A DNA stretch of 35,350 nt from Defluviibacillus sp043739385 (GTDB lineage Bacteria; Pseudomonadota; Gammaproteobacteria; Burkholderiales; Burkholderiaceae_C): assembly GCA_043739385.1 (NCBI GenBank), contig JAYUED010000141.1, positions 1-35,350 on the forward strand, read 5' to 3'. A program made the translations under genes and the position numbers. Shown here one piece after another: positions 1 to 7,820 of the stretch (position 1 is the first letter of the stretch; every line of letters begins with the position of its first letter). Below the pieces are notes generated by a model that saw nothing but the letters and a program-made list of their open reading frames with translations, had not been told where the DNA came from and did not search any database.

Positions 1-86
1 TCAATCTGGTGGCGCGGGATTTTTCAACCCTGCCTGTCACCGCCCGCCTGCTGGTTGAGCATCTCACAGCCAATCCAGACACTTAA
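1..86 (+). CDS. C-terminal end of a probable LysR-type regulator (partial)
   Basis: An open frame enters from the left edge (first full codon at base 3) and ends at TAA 84-86, giving 27 residues ending in ARLLVEHLTANPDT. This short, helix-like tail with a Leu/Val-rich heptad resembles the C-terminus of LysR-family effector-binding domains. A LysR gene just upstream of leuC is common in Burkholderiales. Both points are inference, because no DNA-binding domain lies in the window. The stop is 22 bases before the leuC start, so the two genes could be co-transcribed. Confidence 0.4.
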   Translation, partial: NLVARDFSTLPVTARLLVEHLTANPDT

Positions 87-108
87 AATCAAAGCAACAG
101 GAAAACAC

Positions 109-1560
109 ATGGCAAAAACACTCTACGACAAAATCTGGGACGAGCACGTCATTCACACTGAAGACGACGGCACGTCCATCCTCTACATTGACCGCCACCT
201 GGTGCATGAAGTCACCAGCCCGCAAGCGTTTGAAGGCCTGCGCGAGGCCAAGCGCAAAGTCTGGCGCATCAGCTCCATCGTAGCCACGGCTGACCACAAC
301 ACACCCACCACCGGCTGGGAACTGGGCTATGACGGCATCACCGATCTGGTGAGCAAGGAACAGATCACCACGCTGGACAGCAACATCAAGGAATTCGGTG
401 CGGCGGCGTTTTTCCCCTTTCTCTCCAAACGCCAGGGCATCGTGCATGTGATCGGCCCTGAAAACGGGGCCACGCTGCCCGGCATGACGGTGGTGTGCGG
501 CGATTCCCACACCTCCACCCACGGCGCTTTTGGCGCGCTGGCGCACGGCATTGGCACCAGTGAGGTCGAGCATGTCATGGCCACACAAACGCTGCTGGCC
601 AAAAAGGCCAAAAACCTGTTGATCAAAGTTGAAGGTATCCTGCCCAAAGGCTGTACCGCCAAAGACATCGTGCTGGCCATCATCGGCAAGATCGGCACGG
701 CGGGCGGCACGGGCTACACGATTGAGTTTGGCGGCGCCGCGATTCGCGCGCTCAGCATGGAAGGCCGCATGACGGTCTGCAACATGGCGATTGAAGGCGG
801 TGCGCGCGCTGGCATGGTCGCGGTGGACCAGAAAACCATCGACTACGTGAAAGGCCGATTGCTGGCACCGGGCACCGATGCGGCGACCGGCAAATTCGTT
901 GGCGGCCCCGAGTGGGACCAGGCGGTGGCCTATTGGTCCACACTGCAATCCGATACCAACGCGATATTCGACGCGGTGGTTGAACTGGACGCGAGCCAGA
1001 TCCTGCCACAGGTCAGCTGGGGCACATCGCCAGAAATGGTGCTGCCCATCGATGGCCGCGTGCCGGACCCTGAAAAAGAAAAAGACCCGGGCAAGCGTGA
1101 CGCTATCGAGCGCGCACTCATCTACATGGGGCTGGAGCCGGGCAAGGCACTCAATGATTTGTACATCGACAAGGTGTTCATCGGCAGCTGCACCAACAGC
1201 CGCATTGAAGACATACGTGAAGCCGCCGCGATTGTGAAAAAGCTGGGCCAGAAAGTCGCCAAGAACGTCAAGCTGGCGATGGTGGTTCCGGGCTCGGGCC
1301 TGGTCAAGGAGCAAGCCGAGCGCGAAGGGCTGGATGTGATTTTCAAGGCGGCCGGCTTTGAATGGCGCGAGCCCGGTTGCTCGATGTGCCTGGCGATGAA
1401 TGCCGACCGGCTGGAGCCGGGTGAGCGCTGCGCATCGACCAGCAACCGCAATTTTGAAGGCCGTCAGGGCGCCGGCGGCCGCACGCATCTGGTCAGCCCG
1501 GCGATGGCGGCGGCGGCTGCGGTGCATGGCCATTTTGTCGATGTGCGGCGGTTTGTATGA
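109..1560 (+). CDS. leuC: 3-isopropylmalate dehydratase, large subunit
   Basis: Large subunit of isopropylmalate isomerase, which interconverts 2- and 3-isopropylmalate in leucine biosynthesis as a heterodimer with LeuD in the cytoplasm. The 483-residue product starts MAKTLYDKIWDEH, the usual family start, so ATG 109 is preferred over an in-frame TTG at 55. The aconitase-type 4Fe-4S ligands are visible as Cys361 (in GSCTNSR) and Cys424 and Cys427 (in PGCSMC). The substrate-loop motif GDSHTSTHGAFGALAHGIG is intact. Length is normal for the family. It is followed by leuD after a 129-base spacer that carries a large palindrome, then by leuB, so this is a leu operon. Confidence 0.97.
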   Translation: MAKTLYDKIWDEHVIHTEDDGTSILYIDRHLVHEVTSPQAFEGLREAKRKVWRISSIVATADHNTPTTGWELGYDGITDLVSKEQITTLDSNIKEFGAAAFFPFLSKRQGIVHVIGPENGATLPGMTVVCGDSHTSTHGAFGALAHGIGTSEVEHVMATQTLLAKKAKNLLIKVEGILPKGCTAKDIVLAIIGKIGTAGGTGYTIEFGGAAIRALSMEGRMTVCNMAIEGGARAGMVAVDQKTIDYVKGRLLAPGTDAATGKFVGGPEWDQAVAYWSTLQSDTNAIFDAVVELDASQILPQVSWGTSPEMVLPIDGRVPDPEKEKDPGKRDAIERALIYMGLEPGKALNDLYIDKVFIGSCTNSRIEDIREAAAIVKKLGQKVAKNVKLAMVVPGSGLVKEQAEREGLDVIFKAAGFEWREPGCSMCLAMNADRLEPGERCASTSNRNFEGRQGAGGRTHLVSPAMAAAAAVHGHFVDVRRFV

Positions 1561-1574
1561 ATGCGGAGTCATTC

Positions 1575-1668
1575 ACCGCAGAGGCGCAGAGAACGCAGAG
1601 GGCCGCAGAGTATGAAAATTTGAATAGTGTTTCTCTGCGAATCTCTGCGTTCTCTGCGCCTCTGCGGT
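1575..1668. repeat. 94-bp near-perfect palindrome built of CGCAGAG heptamers
   Basis: Left arm 1575-1610 and right arm 1633-1668 are each 36 bases and complementary at 33 positions. The outer 26 bp are a perfect match (1575-1600 with 1643-1668), then 3 mismatches, then 7 more paired bases, around a 22-base loop. Each arm carries four copies of the heptamer CGCAGAG, on the left at 1577, 1585, 1594 and 1604. It fills the leuC-leuD spacer and ends 21 bases before the leuD ATG. It lacks a T-run, so it is not a classical terminator. From memory, similar CGCAGAG-type repeats are scattered through many bacterial genomes, which suggests a mobile or REP-like element. Confidence 0.9.
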
Positions 1669-1689
1669 AAAAATTCCCCTCTCAACATC

Positions 1690-2352
1690 ATGCAAAAATT
1701 CACCCTACACCAAGGCCTGGTCGCCCCGATGGACCGCGAGAACGTCGATACCGACGCGATCATCCCCAAGCAGTTTCTCAAATCAATTCGCAAGACCGGT
1801 TTTGGGCAGAACCTGTTTGATGCATGGCGCTACCTTGACCCGGGCTTTCCCGGCCAGGATCCGGCGAGCCGCAAGCCCAACCCGGACTTCGTGCTGAATC
1901 AGCCCCGTTACGCGGGTGCGTCGATTTTGCTGGCGCGCAAAAACTTTGGCTGCGGTTCGTCACGCGAGCATGCGCCCTGGGCGCTGGATCAATACGGTTT
2001 TCGTGCCGTGATTGCGCCCAGCTACGCCGACATCTTTTTCAACAACAGCTTTAAAAACGGCCTGCTGCCCATCGCGCTGCCCGAGGCGCAGGTTGCGCAA
2101 CTGTTTGATGAAGTTGCGGCCTTCCCCGGCTACACGCTGACGATTGATCTTGCACGTCAGGTGATCGTCAAGGCGCAGGGCGAAGAAGTCCCGTTCAAGG
2201 TTGAAGAATTTCGCAAGTACTGCCTGCTCAACGGGCTCGACGATATTGGCTTGACGCTGCGCCAGAGCGACAAGATCAAGGCCTTCGAGGCCGAACGTCT
2301 GGCGAAAAAGCCGTGGCTGAATCACACGCTTAAAGAAGTCGTCAAAAGCTGA
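1690..2352 (+). CDS. leuD: 3-isopropylmalate dehydratase, small subunit
   Basis: Small subunit of isopropylmalate isomerase and partner of LeuC in leucine synthesis. The 220-residue protein starts MQKFTLHQGLVAPMDRENVDTDAIIPKQF in outline, with the family's DTDAIIPKQF motif near residue 21 and the substrate-recognition segment GCGSSREHAPWAL. The frame stays open upstream to 1627, but that stretch translates the right arm of the palindrome (product rich in SLRSLRLCG) and is not protein-like. ATG 1690 is therefore chosen. No strong Shine-Dalgarno site is visible before it, so translation may depend on coupling or on the palindrome's RNA structure. The leuB start follows after 81 bases. Confidence 0.96.
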   Translation: MQKFTLHQGLVAPMDRENVDTDAIIPKQFLKSIRKTGFGQNLFDAWRYLDPGFPGQDPASRKPNPDFVLNQPRYAGASILLARKNFGCGSSREHAPWALDQYGFRAVIAPSYADIFFNNSFKNGLLPIALPEAQVAQLFDEVAAFPGYTLTIDLARQVIVKAQGEEVPFKVEEFRKYCLLNGLDDIGLTLRQSDKIKAFEAERLAKKPWLNHTLKEVVKS

Positions 2353-2370
2353 AGTTAAATTCTTCTCTAA

Positions 2371-2429
2371 AAATCAAATCGGCCTCTAGCCCTTGTATTA
2401 CGTGCGCAAGCAGCTATAAAAAAGATAGT
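2371..2429 (+). repeat. Copy 1 of a ~59-nt interspersed repeat (leuD-leuB spacer)
   Basis: This AT-richer 59-base segment contains GCAAGCAGCTAT followed by an A-run and GATAG. Aligned by eye without gaps, it matches the reverse complement of 25601-25659 at about 37 of 59 positions, with the best agreement at both ends and in CTTGTAT. The end is a GCTAT/ATAGC-like inverted pair. It lies 4 bases before the leuB ATG, so it also supplies the leader of leuB. I recall such sequences as abundant in Comamonadaceae, but could not check this. Confidence 0.6.
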
Positions 2430-2433
2430 AAAA

Positions 2434-3507
2434 ATGAAAATTGCAATTCTGCCCGGTGATGGCATTGGTACCGAAATCGTCGCCGAGGCCGTCAAGGTTT
2501 TGAACGTTCTGGACCTGAAGTTTGAAACCGATACCGCCCTGGTCGGCGGCGCTGCGTTTGAAGCGCACGGCCACCCCCTCCCCGAAGCCACGTTGAAGCT
2601 CGCCAAAGATGCCGACGCCGTGCTGTTCGGCGCCGTCGGTGACTGGAAATACGACACGCTGGACAGGCCGCTGCGTCCGGAGCAAGCCATTTTGGGCTTG
2701 CGCAAAAACCTGGGGCTGTTCGCCAACTTCCGCCCCGCGATTTGCTATCCGCAGCTCGTCGATGCTTCGAGCCTGAAGCGCGAGCTGGTGTCGGGCCTCG
2801 ACATCCTGATCATCCGCGAACTGACCGGCGACATTTATTTCGGCCAGCCGCGCGGCCGCCGCGTCGCCACCGACGGCCACTTTCCCGGCGCTGAAGAAGC
2901 CTTCGACACCATGCGCTATTCGCGGCCCGAGATCGAGCGCATCGCGCACGTCGCGTTTCAGGCGGCGCGCAAGCGCAGCCAGCGCGTCACCAGCGTGGAC
3001 AAAGCCAATGTGCTGGAAACCTTCCAGTTCTGGAAAGACATCGTCACCGAGGTCGGCCTGCAGTACCCCGATGTGGCGCTCGACCACATGTACGTGGACA
3101 ACGCCGCCATGCAGCTGGTCAAGGCACCGAAAAAATTCGACGTGGTGGTGACCGGCAACATGTTCGGCGACATCCTGAGCGACGCCGCCGCCATGCTCAC
3201 CGGCAGCATCGGCATGCTGCCCTCGGCCAGCCTGAACGACAAAAGCCAGGGCCTGTACGAGCCCAGCCATGGCAGCGCGCCTGACATCGCCGGCAAGGGC
3301 GTGGCCAATCCGCTGGCGACCATTTTGAGCGCCGCGATGATGCTGCGCTTCAGCCTGAACCAACCGGAAGCGGCCGCGCGGATTGAGAAGGCAGTTGATG
3401 CGGTGTTGAGCCAGGGTTTGCGCACACCCGACATTTACAGCGAAGGCACGACCAGAGTGGGCACTGCACAAATGGGCGATGCGGTGGTGAAGGCGTTGAC
3501 AGCCTGA
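2434..3507 (+). CDS. leuB: 3-isopropylmalate dehydrogenase
   Basis: NAD-dependent oxidative decarboxylation of 3-isopropylmalate to 2-ketoisocaproate, the third step of the leucine branch, in the cytoplasm. The 357-residue product has the normal length and start (MKIAILPGDGIGTEIVAEAV). It carries the isocitrate/isopropylmalate dehydrogenase signature NMFGDILSDAAAMLTGSIGM and the NAD-binding segment EPSHGSAPDIAGKGVANP. It is third in the leuC-leuD-leuB set. The ATG is preceded by the interspersed repeat at 2371-2429 rather than a clear Shine-Dalgarno sequence. The minus strand is also open over most of this gene, but its product has no family resemblance. Confidence 0.97.
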   Translation: MKIAILPGDGIGTEIVAEAVKVLNVLDLKFETDTALVGGAAFEAHGHPLPEATLKLAKDADAVLFGAVGDWKYDTLDRPLRPEQAILGLRKNLGLFANFRPAICYPQLVDASSLKRELVSGLDILIIRELTGDIYFGQPRGRRVATDGHFPGAEEAFDTMRYSRPEIERIAHVAFQAARKRSQRVTSVDKANVLETFQFWKDIVTEVGLQYPDVALDHMYVDNAAMQLVKAPKKFDVVVTGNMFGDILSDAAAMLTGSIGMLPSASLNDKSQGLYEPSHGSAPDIAGKGVANPLATILSAAMMLRFSLNQPEAAARIEKAVDAVLSQGLRTPDIYSEGTTRVGTAQMGDAVVKALTA

Positions 3508-3585
3508 GCGGCTCCAGAGTAGTTGACATAAAGCCGCAGCGGCGTTGTCAGCCTCAGCCTACAAAGGCTGGCTACAATCCAAGCT

Positions 3586-3693
3586 ATGCGCAACCTTGCA
3601 CCTGTCGTCGTCCTTTTAGCCCTGCGGCAAAGCGGCGTTTGCGTGTCTGCGGTTCCTGCGCAGGCCACCAAAACTACAAGCATTCAAGGCTAG
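3586..3693 (+). CDS. Possible 35-residue secreted or leader peptide
   Basis: A small frame from ATG 3586 to TAG 3691-3693 in the 265-base leuB-asd spacer. The product begins MRNLAPVVVLLAL and contains VPAQA before TKTT, which looks like a positively charged start, a hydrophobic core and an Ala-x-Ala cleavage site. No Shine-Dalgarno sequence is evident. I do not recognise it; it could be chance. A 7-bp hairpin with loop GAT (3717-3733) lies between it and asd. Confidence 0.15.
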   Translation: MRNLAPVVVLLALRQSGVCVSAVPAQATKTTSIQG

Positions 3694-3772
3694 CAAGTCT
3701 GGTTCGTCGCGCCCCGCCGGCTCGATGAGCCGGGCCAAGAAAACTGGCTTTCACTTTTTTGAAACGGTACCC

Positions 3773-4921
3773 ATGAAACTCAAAAGCAATCTCACAGGTC
3801 TCGTCGGCTGGCGCGGCATGGTCGGCTCGGTGCTGATCGACCGCATGCAGGCAGAAGGCGATTTCGAGCTGATCGAGCCGGTCTTTTTTTCGACCTCGAA
3901 TGCTGGCGGCAAAGCCCCGATTCACGCGAAAAACGAAACCACGCTGAAAGACGCTTTCGACATTGAGTCGCTGAAAAAGTGCGACATCATCATCACCGCG
4001 CAGGGCGGCGACTACACCGCCGAGGTGTTTCCCAAGCTGCGCGCGGCGGGCTGGAAAGGCCACTGGATCGACGCTGCCTCGACCCTGCGCATGAACGACG
4101 ACGCGGTCATCGTTCTTGACCCGGTCAACCTGCCGGTGATTCAAAATGCGCTTGCAAACTTGGGCGGTCAGGGCGGCAACTGGATTGGCGGCAATTGCAC
4201 CGTCAGCTGCATGCTGATGGGCGTGGGCGCGCTGTACAAAGCCGGTCTGGTCGAATGGATGACCAGCATGACTTACCAGGCGGCGTCTGGCGGTGGCGCG
4301 CAACACATGCGCGAGCTGTTGATGCAATTCGGAACCCTCAACAGCGAAGTCAAGGCGCTGCTCGACGACCCCAAGTCCGCGATTCTGGAAATCGACCGAC
4401 GCGTGCTGTCGCGGCAACAGTCGCTGAGCGCAAGCGAGACGGCCAATTTCGGCGTGCCTCTGGGCGGCTCGCTCATCCCGTGGATCGACAAGGATCTGGA
4501 CAACGGCATGAGCAAGGAAGAATGGAAAGCTGGTGCGGAAACCAACAAGATCCTGGGCCAGGGCGCGGCTTTTGGCACCGCAGCCGTACCGGTCGACGGA
4601 TTCTGCGTCCGCGTGGGCGCGATGCGCTGCCACAGCCAAGCCTTGACGTTCAAGCTCAAGAAGAATGTACCCTTGGCCGACATAGAAGCGCTTATCGCTC
4701 AAGACAATGCTTGGGTTCGTGTTGTGCCTAACACCCGCGAAGCCACCGTGCGCGACCTGACCCCAGTAACAGTCACCGGCACCATGGGTATACCGGTTGG
4801 CCGCATCCGCAAACTGACGATGGGGCCGGAATACGTGGGGGCTTTTACTGTTGGCGACCAGCTGCTTTGGGGCGCTGCCGAACCACTGCGCCGCATGCTT
4901 CGCATCCTGTTAGAAGCCTGA
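3773..4921 (+). CDS. asd: Aspartate-semialdehyde dehydrogenase
   Basis: NADPH-dependent reduction of L-aspartyl-4-phosphate to aspartate semialdehyde, the branch point to lysine/diaminopimelate, threonine and methionine. The 382-residue product has the nucleotide-binding start GLVGWRGMVGSVL, the FFSTSNAGG loop, and the catalytic cysteine Cys142 in GGNCTVSCML. The first in-frame start at 3725 would add 16 residues; ATG 3773 agrees with the family start apart from a short KSN insertion after MKLK. The leuB-asd-fimV order is the usual Burkholderiales arrangement. A hairpin starting 14 bases after the stop suggests that the transcript ends here. Confidence 0.96.
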   Translation: MKLKSNLTGLVGWRGMVGSVLIDRMQAEGDFELIEPVFFSTSNAGGKAPIHAKNETTLKDAFDIESLKKCDIIITAQGGDYTAEVFPKLRAAGWKGHWIDAASTLRMNDDAVIVLDPVNLPVIQNALANLGGQGGNWIGGNCTVSCMLMGVGALYKAGLVEWMTSMTYQAASGGGAQHMRELLMQFGTLNSEVKALLDDPKSAILEIDRRVLSRQQSLSASETANFGVPLGGSLIPWIDKDLDNGMSKEEWKAGAETNKILGQGAAFGTAAVPVDGFCVRVGAMRCHSQALTFKLKKNVPLADIEALIAQDNAWVRVVPNTREATVRDLTPVTVTGTMGIPVGRIRKLTMGPEYVGAFTVGDQLLWGAAEPLRRMLRILLEA

Positions 4922-4934
4922 AATCACGTGTGTC

Positions 4935-4968
4935 CGCCTTCGTTTCTAACCAACAGAAAACGAAGGCG
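4935..4968 (+). terminator. Hairpin after asd, candidate terminator
   Basis: The arms 4935-4947 (CGCCTTCGTTTCT) and 4955-4968 (AGAAAACGAAGGCG) are complementary over their full length except for one bulged A, around the 7-base loop AACCAAC. The hairpin begins 14 bases after the asd stop and is followed by TTGTGG, so the T-tract is weak. It may be a poor intrinsic terminator or a 3' stabilising structure. Confidence 0.45.
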
Positions 4969-5044
4969 TTGTGGGCAGACAACAGCAAAAAGTACGGTAT
5001 AACCTTTTCACATTGCAGGGTTGAAGCCTACCCGCCTTATCACC

Positions 5045-5073
5045 TTGTCAGGCTAATACATTGATGCTATGGT
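5045..5073 (+). promoter_or_regulatory. Candidate sigma-70 promoter for fimV
   Basis: TTGTCA (5045-5050) is separated by exactly 17 bases from TATGGT (5068-5073), matching the -35 consensus at 5 of 6 and the -10 consensus at 4 of 6 positions. It lies about 85 bases upstream of the chosen fimV ATG and after the asd hairpin. The prediction is from sequence only. A competing -10-like TATAAC at 4998-5003 has no good -35 partner. Confidence 0.35.
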
Positions 5074-5160
5074 GCATTTTCAATTTATGTACCGTGACCT
5101 TTGGCCCGCCTGATGATAGAAAAACTGCCTACAGCCCACCCCAGGAAGACCTCTCTAACC

Positions 5161-7815
5161 ATGGCAATAAAACCCTGGACTCATCGACTCACCGCTCGCA
5201 TCGCCTCGCACTTCACGGTCACTGCTGTTGTGGCGGCCTGTTTGGGTTTGTTTGGGCAGGATGCCAACGCACTGGCCCTAGGACGTATCACCGTGCAGTC
5301 AGCTTTGGGCGAGCCACTTCGTGCAGAGATTGAAATACCCGACATCAACCCTGACGAGGTAAGCAGCCTGCGTCCTGCACTCGCCTCTACAGAAGCGTTT
5401 CGGCGTGCTGGTTTGGAATACAACAACGTGCTCGCGGGTCTACAAATCACCTTGCAGCGCCGTGCCGATGGTCGTTCGTACCTGCGACTGAGCAGTGATC
5501 GCGTCATAAATGAACCCTTTTTGGATATCGTCATCGAAGCCAAATGGGCTGCAGGCCAGTTAGTGCGTGACTACACCCTTTTGTTTGACCCGCCCTTGGC
5601 GCGTCAAAATGCAGTAACACCCAGCGTCACCACGGCACCCCTGACTGCCCCAGCTATTCCATCCCAACCTGCAGGCGCAGCCATTGCTGCCACCACCACA
5701 GCGCCGCTACAAACACCTCCTGCGCGTACAAAAGCACCTGCTGCGTCCAAAGAGATAACCGGCGCACGGGATAACCGTCAAGTCACGGTGCACGCAGGAG
5801 ACACTGCCAGCAAAATTGCCATTGCTGTCAAACCGACAACAGTATCGTTAGACCAAATGCTGGTGGCTTTACTTCGGACCAATCCAAATGCTTTCACGGC
5901 AGGCAACGTCAACCGCCTCAAAGCAGGTGCCGTGTTGGGCGTGCCCAATGCCGATACCGCAGCTACCGTACCTGCAGCTGAAGCCAGTCAAATCATGGTG
6001 GCCCAGAGCCGGGATTTCAATGACTTCAGGCGTAAGCTGGCCAGCGGTGCCACTGTCGCCGCGGTTGATACCTCAAAACGCTCATCCAGCGGCAAAGTCC
6101 AGACACAAATCCAGGACAAAAAATCCAGTGATGCGTCCCCTGACAAACTGAGCCTGCAAAAAGGCGAACTTAAAGACAAGATCTACCAAGACAAAATAGC
6201 CAAGGACTTGCGCGACAACGATGCCGCCAAACGGCTGACTGAGTTAAATAAAAATCTCAGCGATCTCAGTAAGATGGCAACTGCTCCTGCGCTCTCTACT
6301 ATGGCCAGTGCCAGTGTGACCAGCGCCCCCGCAGCGGTCACTGTGACAACGGTCGTTGCAGCGACAGCAACCACCACCTTGCCTGTCGCGCCTGCGCCCG
6401 CCATCGCTGCGGCCATTGCCCCGGTAGCCGTGGCATCTGCCCCTGCTGCTAAAGCCTCTGCGCCGGTCAGCGCAGTATCCAAACCCGCCATACCAGCACC
6501 TGCAGAGGCCAGCGTGGTGTCGGACCTGCTGGACAACGCCTTGGTACAAGCTGGGGCAGGTGGCTTGGTTGCTCTGCTTGCTGGCCTAGCGTTCTACCGC
6601 ATCCGTCAACGCAAGAAATCCACGCAAGTTGACAGCTCCTTCATGGAAAGCCGCCTGCAGCCTGACTCGTTTTTTGGCTCCAGCGGAGGACACAAAATCG
6701 ACACCAGCGAGGCTTTGGCTTCAGGCTCGTCGATGATGTACTCGCCTAGCCAACTTGACGCAGGTGTAGACGTTGATCCCGTCGCTGAAGCCGATGTGTA
6801 TTTGGCCTATGGTCGTGATTTGCAAGCTGAAGAAATTCTGAAAGAAGCCCTGCGCAGCAATCCATCACGGGCAGCCATTCACTTTAAGCTACTGCAAATT
6901 TACGCTAAACGCCAAGATGTGAAGTCCTATGCGACCACCGCCACTGATGCCTACAAATTGACACAGGGCTTGGGCTCAGAGTGGTCTGCTGCTTGCTTGG
7001 CAGGCCATGAGCTCGATCCAAGCAATCCACTTTTCCTCGGTGATAACGTCTCTGGTTTTGCCAATATTGCTACCGAATACACGAAACAACAGTCGCCTTT
7101 CCCGCCTTCGGAACCAATGCCTCTGACGATAGAAGCGCCACCTGGCGTGCACCCTGTTGATCTGGATCTGGATTTGGACTTCTCCGCATCTGACCCCAGT
7201 TCCGAGCCTGTAGTTGATACCGTCTTAACCGATTTCACAGCATCCCGGCTGTTTGGTGGCCCCACCATACCGCTGCAAACTAACGCCAAAGCACCTCCAC
7301 GGCCTAACCTGGGAATCGAACCGGGCGCATCAAAGACGGACGCCTCGCTCAACACTTTGTCATTACCCAGCCTGGATTTTGATGTCACGCCACCAGCGGA
7401 TAAAGACAGCGATGCGTTGAATTTCACCCACAGCGATTTGGTCGAGCTCCTAAATACACCGACCCAAGCTGCAGCAATTTCACCGGACAGCACGCCACCT
7501 GCTAGACCTGCAATGTCCAACGACGTGCTGGAGTTTGATCTCGATTCGCTGTCATTGGACTTGGAGAACAGTGCACCATTGCCCGCAGTGGCAAGCCTGC
7601 CTGAAACCTCGTTGATCACGGACAACGACTTGGACTTCTCTGAAGACGCTGAAGCCGATGGTGCAGATCCCCTGGTTACAAAGCTGGCCTTGGCAGAAGA
7701 ATTCCAAGCTATCGGCGACGACGACGGCGCACGAACACTAGCACAAGAGGTGGTCGACGAATCCACCGGCAACCTCAAAGCCAAAGCCCAGCGCTTTCTC
7801 GCTGAGCTGGCTTAA
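5161..7815 (+). CDS. fimV: FimV/HubP-type polar peptidoglycan-binding protein
   Basis: Inner-membrane protein of the FimV/TspA/HubP family, which in Pseudomonas and Neisseria organises the cell pole and supports type IV pilus assembly and twitching. With ATG 5161 the product has 884 residues. It starts with a signal peptide ending near ANALA (about residue 38), then the FimV N-terminal domain (ALGRITVQSALGEPLRAEI onward). Next comes a LysM-like segment around residues 205-263 (QVTVHAGDTASKIA) and long Ala/Thr/Pro-rich linkers. One membrane span (about 463-483) is followed by RIRQRKK, then an acidic cytoplasmic region with DLDLDLDF-like repeats and a TPR-like C-terminal FimV domain (DPLVTKLALAEEFQAIGDDD). 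The frame is open upstream to a TTG at 5101, but those starts would bury the signal peptide. truA begins 5 bases after the stop. Confidence 0.93.
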   Translation: MAIKPWTHRLTARIASHFTVTAVVAACLGLFGQDANALALGRITVQSALGEPLRAEIEIPDINPDEVSSLRPALASTEAFRRAGLEYNNVLAGLQITLQRRADGRSYLRLSSDRVINEPFLDIVIEAKWAAGQLVRDYTLLFDPPLARQNAVTPSVTTAPLTAPAIPSQPAGAAIAATTTAPLQTPPARTKAPAASKEITGARDNRQVTVHAGDTASKIAIAVKPTTVSLDQMLVALLRTNPNAFTAGNVNRLKAGAVLGVPNADTAATVPAAEASQIMVAQSRDFNDFRRKLASGATVAAVDTSKRSSSGKVQTQIQDKKSSDASPDKLSLQKGELKDKIYQDKIAKDLRDNDAAKRLTELNKNLSDLSKMATAPALSTMASASVTSAPAAVTVTTVVAATATTTLPVAPAPAIAAAIAPVAVASAPAAKASAPVSAVSKPAIPAPAEASVVSDLLDNALVQAGAGGLVALLAGLAFYRIRQRKKSTQVDSSFMESRLQPDSFFGSSGGHKIDTSEALASGSSMMYSPSQLDAGVDVDPVAEADVYLAYGRDLQAEEILKEALRSNPSRAAIHFKLLQIYAKRQDVKSYATTATDAYKLTQGLGSEWSAACLAGHELDPSNPLFLGDNVSGFANIATEYTKQQSPFPPSEPMPLTIEAPPGVHPVDLDLDLDFSASDPSSEPVVDTVLTDFTASRLFGGPTIPLQTNAKAPPRPNLGIEPGASKTDASLNTLSLPSLDFDVTPPADKDSDALNFTHSDLVELLNTPTQAAAISPDSTPPARPAMSNDVLEFDLDSLSLDLENSAPLPAVASLPETSLITDNDLDFSEDAEADGADPLVTKLALAEEFQAIGDDDGARTLAQEVVDESTGNLKAKAQRFLAELA

Positions 7816-7820
7816 CAAGG

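Noticed and set aside
55..108. Upstream TTG start giving LeuC 18 extra residues
   Set aside because: Family members start at MAKTLYDKIW; the extension overlaps the end of the upstream regulator frame.
64..1572. Long minus-strand open frame (about 500 codons) opposite leuC
   Set aside because: It is antisense to an unmistakable leuC and its product is Arg/His/Ala-rich with no family motifs; this is a codon-bias shadow common in GC-rich genes.
1627..1689. N-terminal extension of LeuD
   Set aside because: It translates the right arm of the palindrome; the family start is MQKFT.
2398..4702. Minus-strand frames of about 340-360 codons opposite leuB and asd
   Set aside because: Both sense genes carry intact active-site motifs; the antisense products are low-complexity mirror translations.
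6951..7784. Minus-strand frame of 277 codons opposite the end of fimV
   Set aside because: The product is Ser/Gly-rich and mirrors the acidic Asp/Leu-rich FimV region; no start context or domain.
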